From NCBI RefSeq assembly GCF_001050515.1, contig NZ_CAHS01000015.1:62001-126000 (forward strand): DNA of 64,000 bases, written 5' to 3'. A model generated the notes under the pieces. That model was not told where the DNA came from, did not search any database, and saw nothing but the letters and a program-made list of their open reading frames with translations. The position numbers were made by a program, and so were the translations under genes. How positions within the stretch are numbered: position 1 is the stretch's first letter; each line of letters begins with the position of its first letter. Origin of the DNA: Erwinia piriflorinigrans CFBP 5888 (lineage in GTDB: Bacteria; Pseudomonadota; Gammaproteobacteria; Enterobacterales; Enterobacteriaceae). Below are positions 1 through 10,024 of this stretch, in pieces.

Positions 1-565
1 GGCGCGTCAGCCGGAAGAGTAAGCGCAGTAGATGCTGCTGATGGTAGAGATCCAGTGCGGAAGTCGGTTCGTCAAGGAACAACCAGCCGCGTGGCCCATC
101 GTGCCGCCACAGCTGCGCCAGCGCTCTGGCAAGCTGTACCCGCTGTTGTTCCCCACCGGAAAGCTGCAAATAATCGCGGTTGGCCAATTCGTCACAGCCC
201 GTCAGGGCCATCACCTGTTCCACCACCGGTTTAATTGCCAGCTGCGGCCAGGGCGCACGCCCCATCGCGACCACATCGGCAACGCGTAGGGGGAAAGCCA
301 TGCTGCTCTGCTGGCGCATCACCGCACGCTGCTGTGCCAGTTGTCCGGCGGACCAGTGTGCCATCGGTTGGTTATTCAGCAGACATTGGCCGTGCTGAGG
401 GGTGATAAATCCGCTTAACAGGCGTAGCAGCGTCGACTTACCCGCTCCATTCGGGCCGATCAGCGATACCATTTCTCCCAAACGCAGGTTCAGCGAAATA
501 TCCTCTATCAACCAGCGCTGGCCCCGGCGATAACTCAATCCATTTGCTGTCAGTAAATCATCCAC
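1..565 (-). CDS. hmuV: Haem ABC transporter ATP-binding protein HmuV (C-terminus beyond window)
   Basis: This ATPase powers haem import through HmuU at the inner membrane. Only the first 188 codons lie in the window; the family is usually about 260 residues. Walker A (GPNGAGKS) is at residues 37-44, the ABC signature (LSGGEQQR) at 135-142, and Walker B with the D-loop (LFLDEPTSALD) at 162-172. I chose the GTG at 565: it overlaps the hmuU stop by 8 bases, as is common in coupled operons, and puts Walker A at the normal distance from the N-terminus. No frameshift is seen up to the edge. It is the last gene of hmuSTUV. Family assignment is firm; haem rather than ferrichrome or B12 specificity follows from the neighbours. 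Confidence 0.9.
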   Translation of the reverse strand, partial: MDDLLTANGLSYRRGQRWLIEDISLNLRLGEMVSLIGPNGAGKSTLLRLLSGFITPQHGQCLLNNQPMAHWSAGQLAQQRAVMRQQSSMAFPLRVADVVAMGRAPWPQLAIKPVVEQVMALTGCDELANRDYLQLSGGEQQRVQLARALAQLWRHDGPRGWLFLDEPTSALDLYHQQHLLRLLFRLTR

Positions 566-1559
566 GCAGGCCTCCCTGTCGACGCATGATCAGCCACAGG
601 AACCAGGGACCACCGATGAGGCTGGTCAGCAATCCCACCGGCATCTCTGCCGGTGCGACCAGCGTGCGCGCAAGGGTATCGGCCAGCAGTAGCAGGATTG
701 CGCCACTGAGCAGTGAAGAGGGCAACAGCCAGCGATGGTCGCCACCGAGGCAGAAGCGCATCAGATGTGGTACGACCAGGCCAATAAAGCCAATCACTCC
801 GCTTACCGCCACGGCAGCCGCCACCAGCAATGCGCTGAACACCAGCAGATAACGCTGTGTGCGCGGGACGTCAACGCCGAGGTAATGAGCCTCCTCGTCT
901 CCCAGTTGCAGGATATTCAGACGTTTTGCCAGGCGTTGTACCAGCACCATACAGGGCAGCACCACTGAGGCACATAGCAGCACCGTTGGCCATTGCGCCT
1001 GGCCGAGACTGCCCATTCCCCAGAGCGAAAGCTGGCGAAGCTGCTGATCATTACTTAACCATGACAGCACGCCGACTGCCGCCCCGCAAAGGGCATTTAT
1101 CGCGATACCTACCAGCAGTAATCGGCTAAGTCCACTGGTCCCCTTACGGCTGAGCAGGAAGATGACCAGCGTCACGGCCAGACTGCCGAAGAACGCAGCC
1201 AGTAGCGGCAGATACAACATCAATACGCCTGGAAGAGCGAGTGAGAGCACAATCGAAATGGCTACTGCCAGCGCGGCACCGCTGCTGATGCCCAACAGGC
1301 CAGGGTCGGCCAGAGGGTTACGGAACAAACCCTGCATGACGCAGCCGGATAAGGCCAGTGCACCGCCGACCAACATCGCCAATAGCACGCGCGGCAGGCG
1401 GATGGTAAACCAGATTTGCCAAAGAGTGCTGTTGCTCCCCGCCTGCCATAACATCGGCAGTGACAGCTTCATCGCCCCGATGTTGGCGGCGCTGATGGCC
1501 AGCGTAAGCAACAAAAGGAATAACAGGCACAGCCAGCGTCGGGGATGTGTTGATTTCAC
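558..1559 (-). CDS. hmuU: Haem ABC transporter permease HmuU
   Basis: Inner-membrane permease of the FecCD/BtuC family, 333 residues, which is the normal length. It is almost entirely hydrophobic, with an N-terminal membrane segment (about residues 8-28) and further helices throughout. Family motifs include [19 protein letters not shown] (about 54-72), [15 protein letters not shown] just after it, and [12 protein letters not shown] near residue 270. The start is GTG at 1559, overlapping the hmuT stop (GTGA), so translation is probably coupled. It would form a dimer with two HmuV subunits and receive haem from HmuT. Substrate is inferred from operon context. Confidence 0.93.
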   Translation of the reverse strand: MKSTHPRRWLCLLFLLLLTLAISAANIGAMKLSLPMLWQAGSNSTLWQIWFTIRLPRVLLAMLVGGALALSGCVMQGLFRNPLADPGLLGISSGAALAVAISIVLSLALPGVLMLYLPLLAAFFGSLAVTLVIFLLSRKGTSGLSRLLLVGIAINALCGAAVGVLSWLSNDQQLRQLSLWGMGSLGQAQWPTVLLCASVVLPCMVLVQRLAKRLNILQLGDEEAHYLGVDVPRTQRYLLVFSALLVAAAVAVSGVIGFIGLVVPHLMRFCLGGDHRWLLPSSLLSGAILLLLADTLARTLVAPAEMPVGLLTSLIGGPWFLWLIMRRQGGLRG

Positions 1560-2377
1560 AGCACAGCTTCCGCAGCCCGGCGTAATGCACGGATAGCCGC
1601 CGGGGTATCGATACCAAAACCGGTCAACGCCATATCATCGACTATCAACAGCCGTTGTGCTTTGCCTGCGGGTGTCAGTGCAATGCCGGGCAGTTTCCAC
1701 AGGTTCTCTGAACCGCCCAAAGTGCGTATGCCGTCAGTGGTGGCGACAATCAACTGCGGTGCGCTGGCTATTACGCCTTCCTGAGATAATGGCTGATAGC
1801 GCGCTATCCCAGCCATGGCGTTCTGCAATCCGGCTGCATGGATTGCCGCATCGGCAGCGGTGCCACTGCCGGCACCCATCGTGCCCATTCCCTGATGTGC
1901 CAGAATAAACAGCACTTTTACCGGCAAAGGCTGGGTCGATATGCTGCTGAGCTGCTTTTTGACTTTTTCCTGTAACGCCTGCCCGTTCTCTTCTCGATGC
2001 AGGGCAGCGGCGACAGTGTGGATTTTCTCTCCAATCACGGCGATACCGGGTTGTCCGGTGATGGTGATCACCTTGACTCCGTTGCGCTCAACCTGCTCAA
2101 GGGCCAGCGTTGGCTTCGCCAGTTCGCTGGCAATCACCAGGGTGGGCTTCAAGGCAAGGATACCTTCTGCATTCAGCTGGCGCATATAGCCCACGTCAGG
2201 CAGCTTTTGCACTACCGCAGGATGCAGGCTGGTGCTGTCGCGTGCCACCAGCTCCTGTTGTGCGTTGAGAGCGTAGATAATTTGGGTGACATCGCCACCA
2301 ATACTGACGATACGTTCTGCTGCGCTAACGCAGAATGTCAGAAATAAAGTGAACAGCGCGGCTAAACCCAATTTCAT
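1556..2377 (-). CDS. hmuT: Periplasmic haem-binding protein HmuT
   Basis: Substrate-binding protein of the haem ABC importer, 273 residues. A signal peptide is visible (positive start, hydrophobic core [15 protein letters not shown], probable cleavage near residue 19-20 before AERIVS). The mature part has the class III binding-protein layout joined by a long central helix (about 115-150). [17 protein letters not shown] and the segment [19 protein letters not shown] are typical of HmuT/ShuT. The ATG at 2377 overlaps the hmuS stop by four bases. It delivers haem to HmuU. No lipobox is seen, so it should be soluble in the periplasm. Confidence 0.93.
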   Translation of the reverse strand: MKLGLAALFTLFLTFCVSAAERIVSIGGDVTQIIYALNAQQELVARDSTSLHPAVVQKLPDVGYMRQLNAEGILALKPTLVIASELAKPTLALEQVERNGVKVITITGQPGIAVIGEKIHTVAAALHREENGQALQEKVKKQLSSISTQPLPVKVLFILAHQGMGTMGAGSGTAADAAIHAAGLQNAMAGIARYQPLSQEGVIASAPQLIVATTDGIRTLGGSENLWKLPGIALTPAGKAQRLLIVDDMALTGFGIDTPAAIRALRRAAEAVL

Positions 2378-3411
2378 GCCGTGGCACCGTCAGTCGTCAG
2401 AGTCAGGTTGCTAAGCTGTTGACGCCATGCGGATTGCTCCGGCTGGCCTTCACTACGCTGACCAAATAGCTGGGCGATTTGTGTTCCGTCGGCGGCAAAC
2501 AGCTCAAGGCTGGTGACGATGCCATCAACGGTAGGTTTACGCGTTATCCAGCTTTCAGCGATTTGCTGCTCCTGTAGGTGCAGCGTAAAGGCCGGATTGA
2601 AAATGTTAAGCCAATTATCCATTGGCATCAGCTTTTCTATTTTTCCGGTAAAGATCTGCGTGCAGGCACGATTACCGACAAAGATCATGATTTCATTTTC
2701 CTGCTGCTGCACGGTTGTCAGCAGGGCAGACAGGGAGCCATTATCGACACGTTGTGCCAGATCGTTGCCGACCACATGAAATGCCTGTTGACGTGAAACG
2801 CCGTGCTTTTTAAGCAGGCGGAAGAATTGATGTACGTCAGTCATCGCACGCCACTCTTTTTCCAGCAGGGCGGCATCAAATTCTTCAGCATAACGGGTCG
2901 CAGCCGCCGGGGTAACGCTGAAAGCCGTCGGGGCTTCTGCACGGTAGTGGGCAATCAGCTGTTGCCAGGCCTCAGTGTTGGTGTTCTCTGTGGCGTAGAC
3001 TTTCAGCACTGCATCGCCATGCTGGTCAAAAAACTGGATGCTCTGGCGCTCACCGTGAGCGGTCACTTCTTGTAAATGGAATACGCTGGCCCACTGATTA
3101 ACAAACACACGCAGATCGAGCGCGCGCGGGTTAAGGACGAGACCGGCATGCGCATTGATATGAACATGACTGAAGACGCCGAGATGTTCATGCACCGCAT
3201 ACTCATTGCGGGTAATACATTTCGTTTCACCCACGGCCTCCAGGGCGTGTAGCAGTTCACCCATATCAGGACGTAATGGCTGTGCTTCGTGTCCTGCGCG
3301 GATCGCCGTCAACTCCGCCTCGCTGATGCCCATCAATGCCGCCAGATCACGGGCGTATTTCTTCGGGTTTTGCGTTTTGAGTTCATTATAACGCTGATAA
3401 CGTGTTGTCAT
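2374..3411 (-). CDS. hmuS: Haem utilisation/degrading factor HmuS
   Basis: Cytoplasmic haem-handling protein of the HemS/HmuS/ShuS family, 345 residues, the usual length. Members bind imported haem and pass it on or break it down. Two related halves are visible: residues about 25-170 contain [20 protein letters not shown] and [20 protein letters not shown], and about 200-330 contain the second copy. It is first in hmuSTUV and starts 42 bases downstream of a strong Fur box. The TonB-dependent receptor gene hmuR, which precedes hmuS in Yersinia, is not here, and no small hemP-like frame fits in the 157-base gap before aroH. Confidence 0.93.
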   Translation of the reverse strand: MTTRYQRYNELKTQNPKKYARDLAALMGISEAELTAIRAGHEAQPLRPDMGELLHALEAVGETKCITRNEYAVHEHLGVFSHVHINAHAGLVLNPRALDLRVFVNQWASVFHLQEVTAHGERQSIQFFDQHGDAVLKVYATENTNTEAWQQLIAHYRAEAPTAFSVTPAAATRYAEEFDAALLEKEWRAMTDVHQFFRLLKKHGVSRQQAFHVVGNDLAQRVDNGSLSALLTTVQQQENEIMIFVGNRACTQIFTGKIEKLMPMDNWLNIFNPAFTLHLQEQQIAESWITRKPTVDGIVTSLELFAADGTQIAQLFGQRSEGQPEQSAWRQQLSNLTLTTDGATA

Positions 3412-3452
3412 TTGTGTGATCCTTACAGGGGGATGGCGGACTTATCCGTATT

Positions 3453-3471
3453 CATAATGATAATCATTATC
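3453..3471. promoter_or_regulatory. Fur box of the hmuSTUV operon
   Basis: The 19 bases match the classical Fur consensus at 18 positions (first base differs). The site ends 42 bases before the hmuS start codon, where it would overlap the promoter. It implies iron-dependent repression of hmuSTUV. The match is seen directly; Fur binding is inferred. Confidence 0.88.
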
Positions 3472-3568
3472 AATAAAATAGTGCGGCGTGCAAGTAGAAA
3501 TAGCGGGTGCGGAGAGGGATACGGAGATAAAGAAAACAGGCTGGCCCGTCAGGAGCCAGCCAGATCGG

Positions 3569-4615
3569 TTAAAAGCGGCTGTCAACAGCGTCGGCGAGCA
3601 GCTGCAAGACCTCGGCGCTGTCTTGCCAACCCAGGCAGGGATCGGTGATTGACTGACCGTAAACCAGCGGGACACCGGGCTGAACCTTCTGTGTACCTTC
3701 CTGTAGGAAGCTTTCGATCATCACGCCAGCAATCGCCCGGGAGCCATCACGGATTTGCTGTGCCACATCGGCTGCGACCTCTTTCTGTCGACGATGTTGT
3801 TTCAGGCAGTTGCCGTGACTGAAGTCGATAACCAGCTGGGGAGGCAAATGAAATTCACACAGGCTGGCTGCAGCTGCGGCAATATCTGCCGCGTGATAAT
3901 TTGGCGTCTTGCCACCGCGCATGATGATATGACCAGCAGGATTACCGCTGGTTTGATAAATGGTCATCTGGCCGCGTTTATCCGGTGACAGAAATATATG
4001 ACTGACACGAGCGGCGCGAATAGCATCCACCGCAATGCGAATATTCCCATCGGTGCCATTTTTAAAGCCCACCGGGCAGGACAATGCCGAGGCCATTTCG
4101 CGATGGATCTGGCTTTCCGTGGTGCGGGCACCAATTGCCCCCCAGCTGATCAGGTCAGCGATGAACTGCCCGGTCACCATATCGAGAAACTCAGTGGCCG
4201 TTGGCATACCGAGCGCATTGATGTCCAGCAGGAGTTTACGCGCTACGGCCAGACCATGATTCAGGCGGAAGCTGCCGTTAAGATCCGGGTCTGAAATCAT
4301 TCCCTTCCAGCCAATGACCGTGCGCGGTTTTTCAAAATAGGTACGCATGACGATTTCCAGGCGAGAATGGTACTTTTCGCGCAGTGCGCAGAGCCGCTCA
4401 GCGTATTCCAGGGCTGCCGCAGGGTCGTGCAAAGAGCAGGGGCCAATGACGACCAGTAGGCGCGGATCTTCGCCATTAAGAATACGGGTAATCGATTTTC
4501 GTGACGTTGTCACGTTATTGGCAATGGCTTCGCTGATCGGAAACCTCTTCTGCAATTCTGCTGGCGCTACCAGACTCTCAATGCGCGCAGTCCGCAGTTC
4601 ATCGGTTTTGTTCAT
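3569..4615 (-). CDS. aroH: 3-deoxy-7-phosphoheptulonate (DAHP) synthase, Trp-type
   Basis: Condenses phosphoenolpyruvate with erythrose 4-phosphate, the first step of the shikimate pathway. The 348-residue protein is co-linear with E. coli AroH, the tryptophan-sensitive isozyme, including the start MNKTDELRTARIESLV. Class I motifs are present: GPCSLHD (about 58-64), KPRTVIGWKG (about 97-106), GARTTESQIHREMAS, KNGTDGN, and DFSHGNC. It sits beside ppsR-ppsA, which supply PEP, as in E. coli. A hairpin (AGCGG.../...CCGCT, 4711-4729) lies between it and ppsR. I found no TrpR-like CTAGT half-sites in the upstream gap. Isozyme type is assigned by overall resemblance and location. Confidence 0.93.
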   Translation of the reverse strand: MNKTDELRTARIESLVAPAELQKRFPISEAIANNVTTSRKSITRILNGEDPRLLVVIGPCSLHDPAAALEYAERLCALREKYHSRLEIVMRTYFEKPRTVIGWKGMISDPDLNGSFRLNHGLAVARKLLLDINALGMPTATEFLDMVTGQFIADLISWGAIGARTTESQIHREMASALSCPVGFKNGTDGNIRIAVDAIRAARVSHIFLSPDKRGQMTIYQTSGNPAGHIIMRGGKTPNYHAADIAAAAASLCEFHLPPQLVIDFSHGNCLKQHRRQKEVAADVAQQIRDGSRAIAGVMIESFLQEGTQKVQPGVPLVYGQSITDPCLGWQDSAEVLQLLADAVDSRF

Positions 4616-4764
4616 CGCTTTCTCTAAAATTTTGTCTTCACAACGGCAGGAATGCCGGGAAGTAATGATGTTTACCTTAAAGCAAAGCGTGATGATTTCA
4701 ACCGTAAATCAGCGGGCGCAGCGCCGCTGCATTTTTGGTGACGTTACAGGGCATGAATTGACGT

Positions 4765-5598
4765 TCAGTACATGCGTCGTGTCAGACTCATGATATCAAG
4801 AATTTTAGTGGCAATTTCTTCCACAGAGTAGTTGGTACTGTTGAGATAGCGAATCTGATGGGTGCGGAACAGGGCTTCAACTTCACCGACTTCCAGCCGA
4901 CACTGACGCAGAGAAGCGTAGCGGGTGTTCTCCGCGCGTTCCTGGCGAATGGCAGCCAGGCGTTCCGGCTCAATCGTCAGGCCAAAAAGTTTATGCTGGA
5001 ACGGCTTTAGCGCCACGGGCAGTTTTAGGTTATCCATATCATCGGCAATGAACGGGTAATTGGCCGCACGTATACCAAACTGCATCGCCAGATAAAGGCT
5101 GGTAGGGGTTTTGCCACAGCGTGACACGCCTAACAGAATAACCTGAGCATCCTCCAGACCACGTAATGAAATACCGTCATCGTGCGCGAGGGTATAATCA
5201 ATAGCAGCGATACGCGCATCATATTTGCCGAGATTACCTGCGGTCAGGCCATGCGTGCGGTTAGCCACCGGTGCCGGAAGCAAACCCAGTTCTTCTTGTA
5301 AAGGGCCCACCAGAGACTGCACGATATCCTGACAGAAGCCGTCGCTTTGCAAAATAATATCGCGTATCACCGGCGTCACGATGGAGATAAACACCAGCGG
5401 GCGCAGGCCACTTTGCTGATAAAGCGCATTAATTTGTGCTTTTACCGCCTGAGCGCGCTGTACCGTTTCGACAAATGGCAAGGTAACGCTTTGAGTGGCG
5501 ACAGGAAATTGCGACATCACCGCATGGCCCAGCACTTCGGCGGTGATGGCCGTGCCGTCAGAAATATAAAAAACACTGCGTTCGGCGTTCATGTCCAT
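4765..5598 (-). CDS. ppsR: PEP synthase regulatory kinase/pyrophosphorylase PpsR
   Basis: Bifunctional regulator (DUF299/PSRP family) that inactivates PEP synthase by ADP-dependent threonine phosphorylation and reactivates it by Pi-dependent dephosphorylation. Its 277 residues equal the E. coli protein. The P-loop-like segment [16 protein letters not shown] lies at about 152-167. The start [17 protein letters not shown] is typical of the family. It is transcribed divergently from its target ppsA with a 469-base gap, the usual enterobacterial arrangement. I chose the ATG at 5598. Confidence is high from both sequence and neighbour. Confidence 0.95.
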   Translation of the reverse strand: MDMNAERSVFYISDGTAITAEVLGHAVMSQFPVATQSVTLPFVETVQRAQAVKAQINALYQQSGLRPLVFISIVTPVIRDIILQSDGFCQDIVQSLVGPLQEELGLLPAPVANRTHGLTAGNLGKYDARIAAIDYTLAHDDGISLRGLEDAQVILLGVSRCGKTPTSLYLAMQFGIRAANYPFIADDMDNLKLPVALKPFQHKLFGLTIEPERLAAIRQERAENTRYASLRQCRLEVGEVEALFRTHQIRYLNSTNYSVEEIATKILDIMSLTRRMY

Positions 5599-6067
5599 CT
5601 TATCTCCGACTGTCGTTGTCTGTGCAGATTAAGTGAATTGAGCTGTCTGAGGCAAATCCAGATTAGCCTGTTATGAAAAATGGAAAATTCATTGTCATTA
5701 ATTATGAAATTTATGTTTTGAAAATGTCTATGCCAATAAATATTAATTGGCTTCACAAAGAAGTTTCCGGTGATTATGCCTTTTTATCGCGGTTATTTTA
5801 AAAGCCATTCTGATAAGGAATCATTATCCAGCGTAAAGGCATGGTATTTTCATTAAACCAGGAAATTCATAATTAACTGTTTATAAAGGTTTTTTTATTA
5901 ATGGTTGTCCGGCGCGCCTGATACTTGTGGTGCGGAGGATTCTTAAAGTGATTAATTTCCCCAGCTTGAACGATTCAACACTTTATCTCTCCCTTTCATC
6001 TGTGCCAGTCTCATAAAGTCACACCGTACCGTTACATTCATCATTACTTCTTACAAGGATTGAATCA
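5599..6067. other. ppsR/ppsA divergent intergenic region
   Basis: This 469-base AT-rich gap separates ppsR and ppsA and must hold both promoters. The only confident element is the Cra-like site at 5964-5979. A 26-codon open frame at 5776-5856 is the only short frame with a start and stop of note, and its coding status is doubtful. Confidence 0.6.
5964..5979. promoter_or_regulatory. Cra (FruR) operator candidate of ppsA
   Basis: GCTTGAACGATTCAAC reads GTTGAATCGTTCAAGC on the other strand, very close to the Cra consensus TGAATCGTTCA and to the E. coli ppsA site as I remember it. In E. coli, Cra activates ppsA from upstream of the promoter. Here the site is about 90 bases before the ppsA start codon, consistent with activation. 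Confidence 0.7.
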
Positions 6068-8443
6068 ATGTCCAATAAAGGCGAAGTGCCGCTCGTGCTC
6101 TGGTATAACCAGTTAGGCATGCACGATGTCGATCGGGTGGGAGGTAAAAATGCCTCTCTGGGTGAAATGATTACTAACTTGTCATCATTGGGCGTTTCCG
6201 TACCCAATGGATTTGCGACAACATCAGCAGCGTTCAACCTGTTTCTCGATCAAAGCGGCGTCAATCAGCGCATTTATGACCTGCTGGATAAAACCAATAT
6301 TGATGATGTTGATGAACTGGCAAAGGCGGGTAAAAAGATACGTCAATGGGTGATTGAAACGCCGTTTCAGCCCGAACTGGAGCAGGCTATTCATTCTGCC
6401 TACAGCCAGCTGTCTGCCGATGATGCTGAAGCGTCATTTGCCGTGCGCTCATCGGCCACCGCAGAAGATATGCCGGATGCGTCATTTGCGGGCCAGCAGG
6501 AAACCTTTCTTAATGTGCAGGGCTACGATGCGGTGCTGGTGGCAGTAAAGCATGTTTTTGCTTCGCTGTTTAACGATCGGGCAATTTCTTACCGCGTGCA
6601 TCAGGGCTACGATCACCGGGGCGTGGCGCTTTCTGCGGGCATCCAGCGCATGGTTCGTTCTGACCTCGCTGCCTCTGGCGTCATGTTTACCATTGATACC
6701 GAATCGGGATTTGATCAGGTGGTGTTTATCACCGCCGCGCACGGACTTGGAGAAATGGTGGTGCAGGGGGCGGTTAACCCGGATGAATTCTATGTGCACA
6801 AACCCACGCTGGCTGCCGGTCGACCGTCGATCGTGCGCCGTACGATGGGCTCGAAAAAGATCCGTATGGTCTACGCCGATTCGCAAGAGCATGGCGAGCA
6901 GGTAAGAATTGAGGATGTCCCGCAGGCCGACCGTGACCGCTTTTGCCTGAGTGATAAAGAGGTTGAGGCGCTCGCTTTGCAAGCGGTATTGATTGAAAAG
7001 CATTATCAGCGACCGATGGATATTGAATGGGCAAAAGATGGCCATACCGGCAAACTGTTTATTGTTCAGGCGCGCCCGGAAACGGTTCGCTCCAATGGCC
7101 AGGTGATGGAACGCTATACGCTACAGTCTAAAGGCCAGGTAGTGGTGGAAGGACGTGCTATTGGACACCGTATTGGTGCCGGTGAGGTGAAGGTCATCCA
7201 CGATATTAGTGAAATGAACCGCATTGAAAAAGGAGATGTGCTGGTCACCGATATGACCGACCCCGACTGGGAGCCGATCATGAAAAAGGCCTCGGCGATT
7301 GTCACTAATCGCGGAGGGCGTACCTGTCATGCTGCGATCATTGCTCGTGAGCTGGGTATCCCCGCCGTTGTGGGCTGTGGTCATGCGACGGACATTCTGC
7401 GCGACGGGCATAACGTCACCGTCTCCTGTGCGGAGGGCGACACCGGCTACGTTTATCACGATCTGCTCAATTTTGAGGTTAAAAGTTCGCAGGTGGATGA
7501 AATGCCGGCTTTGCCACTCAAAATCATGATGAATGTGGGAAACCCGGACCGTGCTTTTGATTTTGCCTGCCTGCCGAATGAAGGTGTCGGGTTGGCACGT
7601 CTGGAGTTCATTATTAACCGCATGATCGGCGTCCACCCAAGAGCGCTGCTGGAGTTTGACAAGCAAACTCCCGAGTTACAGCAGCAGATCCGCGGCATGA
7701 TGAAAGGCTTTGACGATCCGCTGGAATTTTACATAGGTCGCCTGACCGAAGGGATCGCCACACTCGGCGCCGCATTTGCGCCCAAACGGGTCATTGTTCG
7801 TTTGTCGGACTTCAAAACTAACGAGTATGCCAACCTGGTAGGTGGCGAACGCTATGAACCGGAAGAAGAGAACCCGATGTTGGGCTTCCGTGGTGCAGGG
7901 CGTTATGTTGCCGACAGCTTCCGTGAGTGCTTTGCTCTGGAATGCGCGGCGGTGAAACGTGTGCGTAATGAGATGGGGCTGACCAACGTCGAAATCATGG
8001 TGCCGTTTGTACGTACCGTGGCCCAGGCTCAGGCAGTGGTCGAAGAACTGGAACGCCAGGGGCTGAAGCGTGGTGAAAACGGGCTGAAAATTATTATGAT
8101 GTGTGAGATCCCCTCAAACGCGCTGCTGGCGGATGAGTTCCTGCAATTCTTTGATGGATTCTCTATCGGCTCCAATGATATGACGCAGCTGACGTTGGGG
8201 CTGGACCGCGATTCCGGCGTGGTCTCGGAACTGTTTGACGAGCGCAATGATGCGGTTAAGGCGCTGCTGTCAATGGCCATTCGCGCCGCTAAAAAGCAGG
8301 GTAAATATGTGGGTATTTGCGGACAAGGGCCATCGGATCATCAGGATTTCGCCGCGTGGCTGATGGAAGAGGGGATTGATAGCCTGTCGCTGAATCCGGA
8401 CACCGTGGTACAAACCTGGCTTGGCCTCGCTGAACTGAAATAA
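6068..8443 (+). CDS. ppsA: Phosphoenolpyruvate synthase
   Basis: Makes PEP from pyruvate and ATP with release of AMP and Pi, needed for gluconeogenesis. At 791 residues it has the normal length. The order is an N-terminal nucleotide-binding domain ([20 protein letters not shown] near 125-145), a central phosphohistidine domain with [21 protein letters not shown] (about 417-437; the His is the phosphorylated residue), and a C-terminal PEP-binding barrel ending with [19 protein letters not shown] and [10 protein letters not shown]. The regulated Thr lies two residues before the catalytic His in this motif and is the PpsR target. ACAAGGATTG precedes the ATG as ribosome-binding site. A hairpin terminator follows. 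Confidence 0.97.
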   Translation: MSNKGEVPLVLWYNQLGMHDVDRVGGKNASLGEMITNLSSLGVSVPNGFATTSAAFNLFLDQSGVNQRIYDLLDKTNIDDVDELAKAGKKIRQWVIETPFQPELEQAIHSAYSQLSADDAEASFAVRSSATAEDMPDASFAGQQETFLNVQGYDAVLVAVKHVFASLFNDRAISYRVHQGYDHRGVALSAGIQRMVRSDLAASGVMFTIDTESGFDQVVFITAAHGLGEMVVQGAVNPDEFYVHKPTLAAGRPSIVRRTMGSKKIRMVYADSQEHGEQVRIEDVPQADRDRFCLSDKEVEALALQAVLIEKHYQRPMDIEWAKDGHTGKLFIVQARPETVRSNGQVMERYTLQSKGQVVVEGRAIGHRIGAGEVKVIHDISEMNRIEKGDVLVTDMTDPDWEPIMKKASAIVTNRGGRTCHAAIIARELGIPAVVGCGHATDILRDGHNVTVSCAEGDTGYVYHDLLNFEVKSSQVDEMPALPLKIMMNVGNPDRAFDFACLPNEGVGLARLEFIINRMIGVHPRALLEFDKQTPELQQQIRGMMKGFDDPLEFYIGRLTEGIATLGAAFAPKRVIVRLSDFKTNEYANLVGGERYEPEEENPMLGFRGAGRYVADSFRECFALECAAVKRVRNEMGLTNVEIMVPFVRTVAQAQAVVEELERQGLKRGENGLKIIMMCEIPSNALLADEFLQFFDGFSIGSNDMTQLTLGLDRDSGVVSELFDERNDAVKALLSMAIRAAKKQGKYVGICGQGPSDHQDFAAWLMEEGIDSLSLNPDTVVQTWLGLAELK

Positions 8444-8489
8444 TTTGCTGCCATGGCGGCTGCCCGGTTATGGGTAGCTCCAGATCCAG

Positions 8490-8519
8490 AGGGCAATGGA
8501 TTAACCCATTGTCCTTTTT
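8490..8519 (+). terminator. Terminator of ppsA
   Basis: The stem GGCAATGG/CCATTGTC with a short loop is followed by CTTTTTC. It lies 47 bases after the ppsA stop and directly before the end of the convergent rprA gene. Confidence 0.8.
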
Positions 8520-8525
8520 CATTGC

Positions 8526-8632
8526 AAAAAAAAGCCCATCACAGGGGATGGGCAAAGACTACACACAGCAATTCTTTAGTTCACTCAGGAGAAATACGTT
8601 TATTCAAAAACAGTTAGGTGAATTCAAATCTT
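8526..8632 (-). ncRNA. rprA: Small regulatory RNA RprA
   Basis: On the minus strand the 3' half reads GAATTGCTGTGTGTAGTCTT followed by GCCCATC...GATGGGC and a run of U, which matches the 3' half and terminator of E. coli RprA as I remember it. CTCCTGAGTGA upstream also matches. RprA is an Hfq-dependent RNA that activates rpoS translation under envelope stress via RcsB. It lies next to ydiK, as in E. coli. The 5' end is inferred from a TACTAT -10 element at 8639-8644, giving about 107 nt against about 105 in E. coli. The 5' third, which pairs with rpoS in E. coli, is clearly diverged. Confidence 0.88.
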
Positions 8633-8667
8633 GTGGTAATAGTAGGGAAGAGGTTTTCTGGCGTCTT

Positions 8668-8681
8668 TAAGAATCATCTTA
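8668..8681. promoter_or_regulatory. RcsB box candidate of rprA
   Basis: TAAGATGATTCTTA (minus strand) is an imperfect palindrome close to the RcsB consensus KMRGAWTMWYCTGH. Its centre is about 42 bases upstream of the inferred rprA start, next to the -35 position, as expected for activation by RcsB. Confidence 0.65.
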
Positions 8682-8896
8682 TTAGTTATTAACGATAATG
8701 TTTTATCGCCTGATAACTTATTTCGATCGGTTTTTATGAGTAAAAAAGAACCAAATATACGGGCGGGGAGAGGTAATAGATGAAATCAGGCAATGCATGG
8801 AGCCGTTTAGGCTGTCGGGCATCACGATTTTAGTTAAGTAAACATGCTGAACTCTAATGATTCCGGCCAGGCAAGCTGGCCGGAAAAGGCGATATT

Positions 8897-10024
8897 TTAT
8901 ACTTTCAACTGGTGCGATTCGGCATCGACTTCTGCCAGCTCCTCAACCACATCCAGCGGGTCTTCATGGGGAGCTGGGGCTTCATGCACCCACACGGAAA
9001 CCAGTCGATAAGATATGGCCAGCACCACCGGGCCGATAAACAGGCCAATCATGCCAAAGGCGATCAGCCCACCGATAACCCCGGAAAGGATCAAAATCAT
9101 TGGCAGGTCTGCGCCCATGCGGATCAGCATTGGACGCAGCACGTTATCCAACGTGCCGACCACGCAGCTCCACACCAGCAGAACCGTACCCCAGGTGGTA
9201 TCACCGCTCCAGTAAAGCCAGATAATTGCCGGAACCAGTACAACCAGCGGCCCTAGCTGAACCAGGCATGACAGGATCATCAGAACGGTGAGGATGGTGG
9301 CAAAGGGTATGCCGGAAATGGCCAGCCCAATGCCGCCGAGCACCGCTTGCACCAATGCGGTGACGACAACCCCGAGCGCAACGGCCCGAATGGCTTGCGC
9401 CGCCAGCAATACCGCAGCATCGCCACGGCGGGACGCCAGGCGGAACGCGAAATGGCGAATCCCCAGGCCTACCTGCTCACCACGCCAGTATAGCAGCACG
9501 CTGAACAGCAGCATCAGGCCTAAATGCATCATAAAACGACCAAAGTGCCCGGCTTGGGCAAAGAAGAAGCCGGTGGTACGACCTATATAGGGCTGTACCT
9601 GGGCGAGCAGGGCCGAACCGCCGCCAGCGACCAGATTATGGTAAGCCGAGTAGAGTTTTCTGCCCACCAGTGGAATGCTTCTGAGCCAGTGCAGTTCGGG
9701 CATTTGCAGATGCCCGGAGCCAAGCCAGGCGATCAGCGGCCCACTGTTTTCGATCAGACTGTTGACCAGCAGAGCAACAGGAATGATGAAAACTAAAATC
9801 AGCAGCAGCGTCATGGTTATCACTGCCAGCGCACGCTTTCCCCATAGCAGGCGCTGAATTTTGATCATCAGCGGCCAGGTGGCAATAACAACCATGCTGG
9901 CCCAGGCAAATCCCAGTATAAATGGCTGAACTATCCAGAAACACGCGACGATCGTGAGGCTGATAAACAGCAGTGAAAACACGATTTGTGCTAAGTCCCA
10001 ACCCTTTTGCGCGTTCTTCATCAA
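8897..10024 (-). CDS. ydiK: AI-2E family inner-membrane transporter YdiK
   Basis: A 375-residue polytopic membrane protein of the AI-2E/PerM family (TqsA relatives), co-linear with E. coli YdiK. Paired hydrophobic helices appear at about 13-55 and 62-85, with a cluster of helices from about 155 to 345, and an acidic cytoplasmic tail (DPLDVVEELAEVDAESH). The family exports small molecules or couples to ions; the substrate of YdiK is not established. It is divergent from ydiJ and its 3' end faces rprA, matching E. coli gene order. The ATG at 10024 is preceded by GAGGTCATTGTTA, a weak ribosome site. No operon partner is seen. Confidence 0.9.
   Translation of the reverse strand: MMKNAQKGWDLAQIVFSLLFISLTIVACFWIVQPFILGFAWASMVVIATWPLMIKIQRLLWGKRALAVITMTLLLILVFIIPVALLVNSLIENSGPLIAWLGSGHLQMPELHWLRSIPLVGRKLYSAYHNLVAGGGSALLAQVQPYIGRTTGFFFAQAGHFGRFMMHLGLMLLFSVLLYWRGEQVGLGIRHFAFRLASRRGDAAVLLAAQAIRAVALGVVVTALVQAVLGGIGLAISGIPFATILTVLMILSCLVQLGPLVVLVPAIIWLYWSGDTTWGTVLLVWSCVVGTLDNVLRPMLIRMGADLPMILILSGVIGGLIAFGMIGLFIGPVVLAISYRLVSVWVHEAPAPHEDPLDVVEELAEVDAESHQLKV

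Noticed and set aside
6482..7045. Long minus-strand frame inside ppsA (187 codons)
   Set aside because: It is antisense to the highly conserved ppsA reading frame and shows no recognisable protein features.
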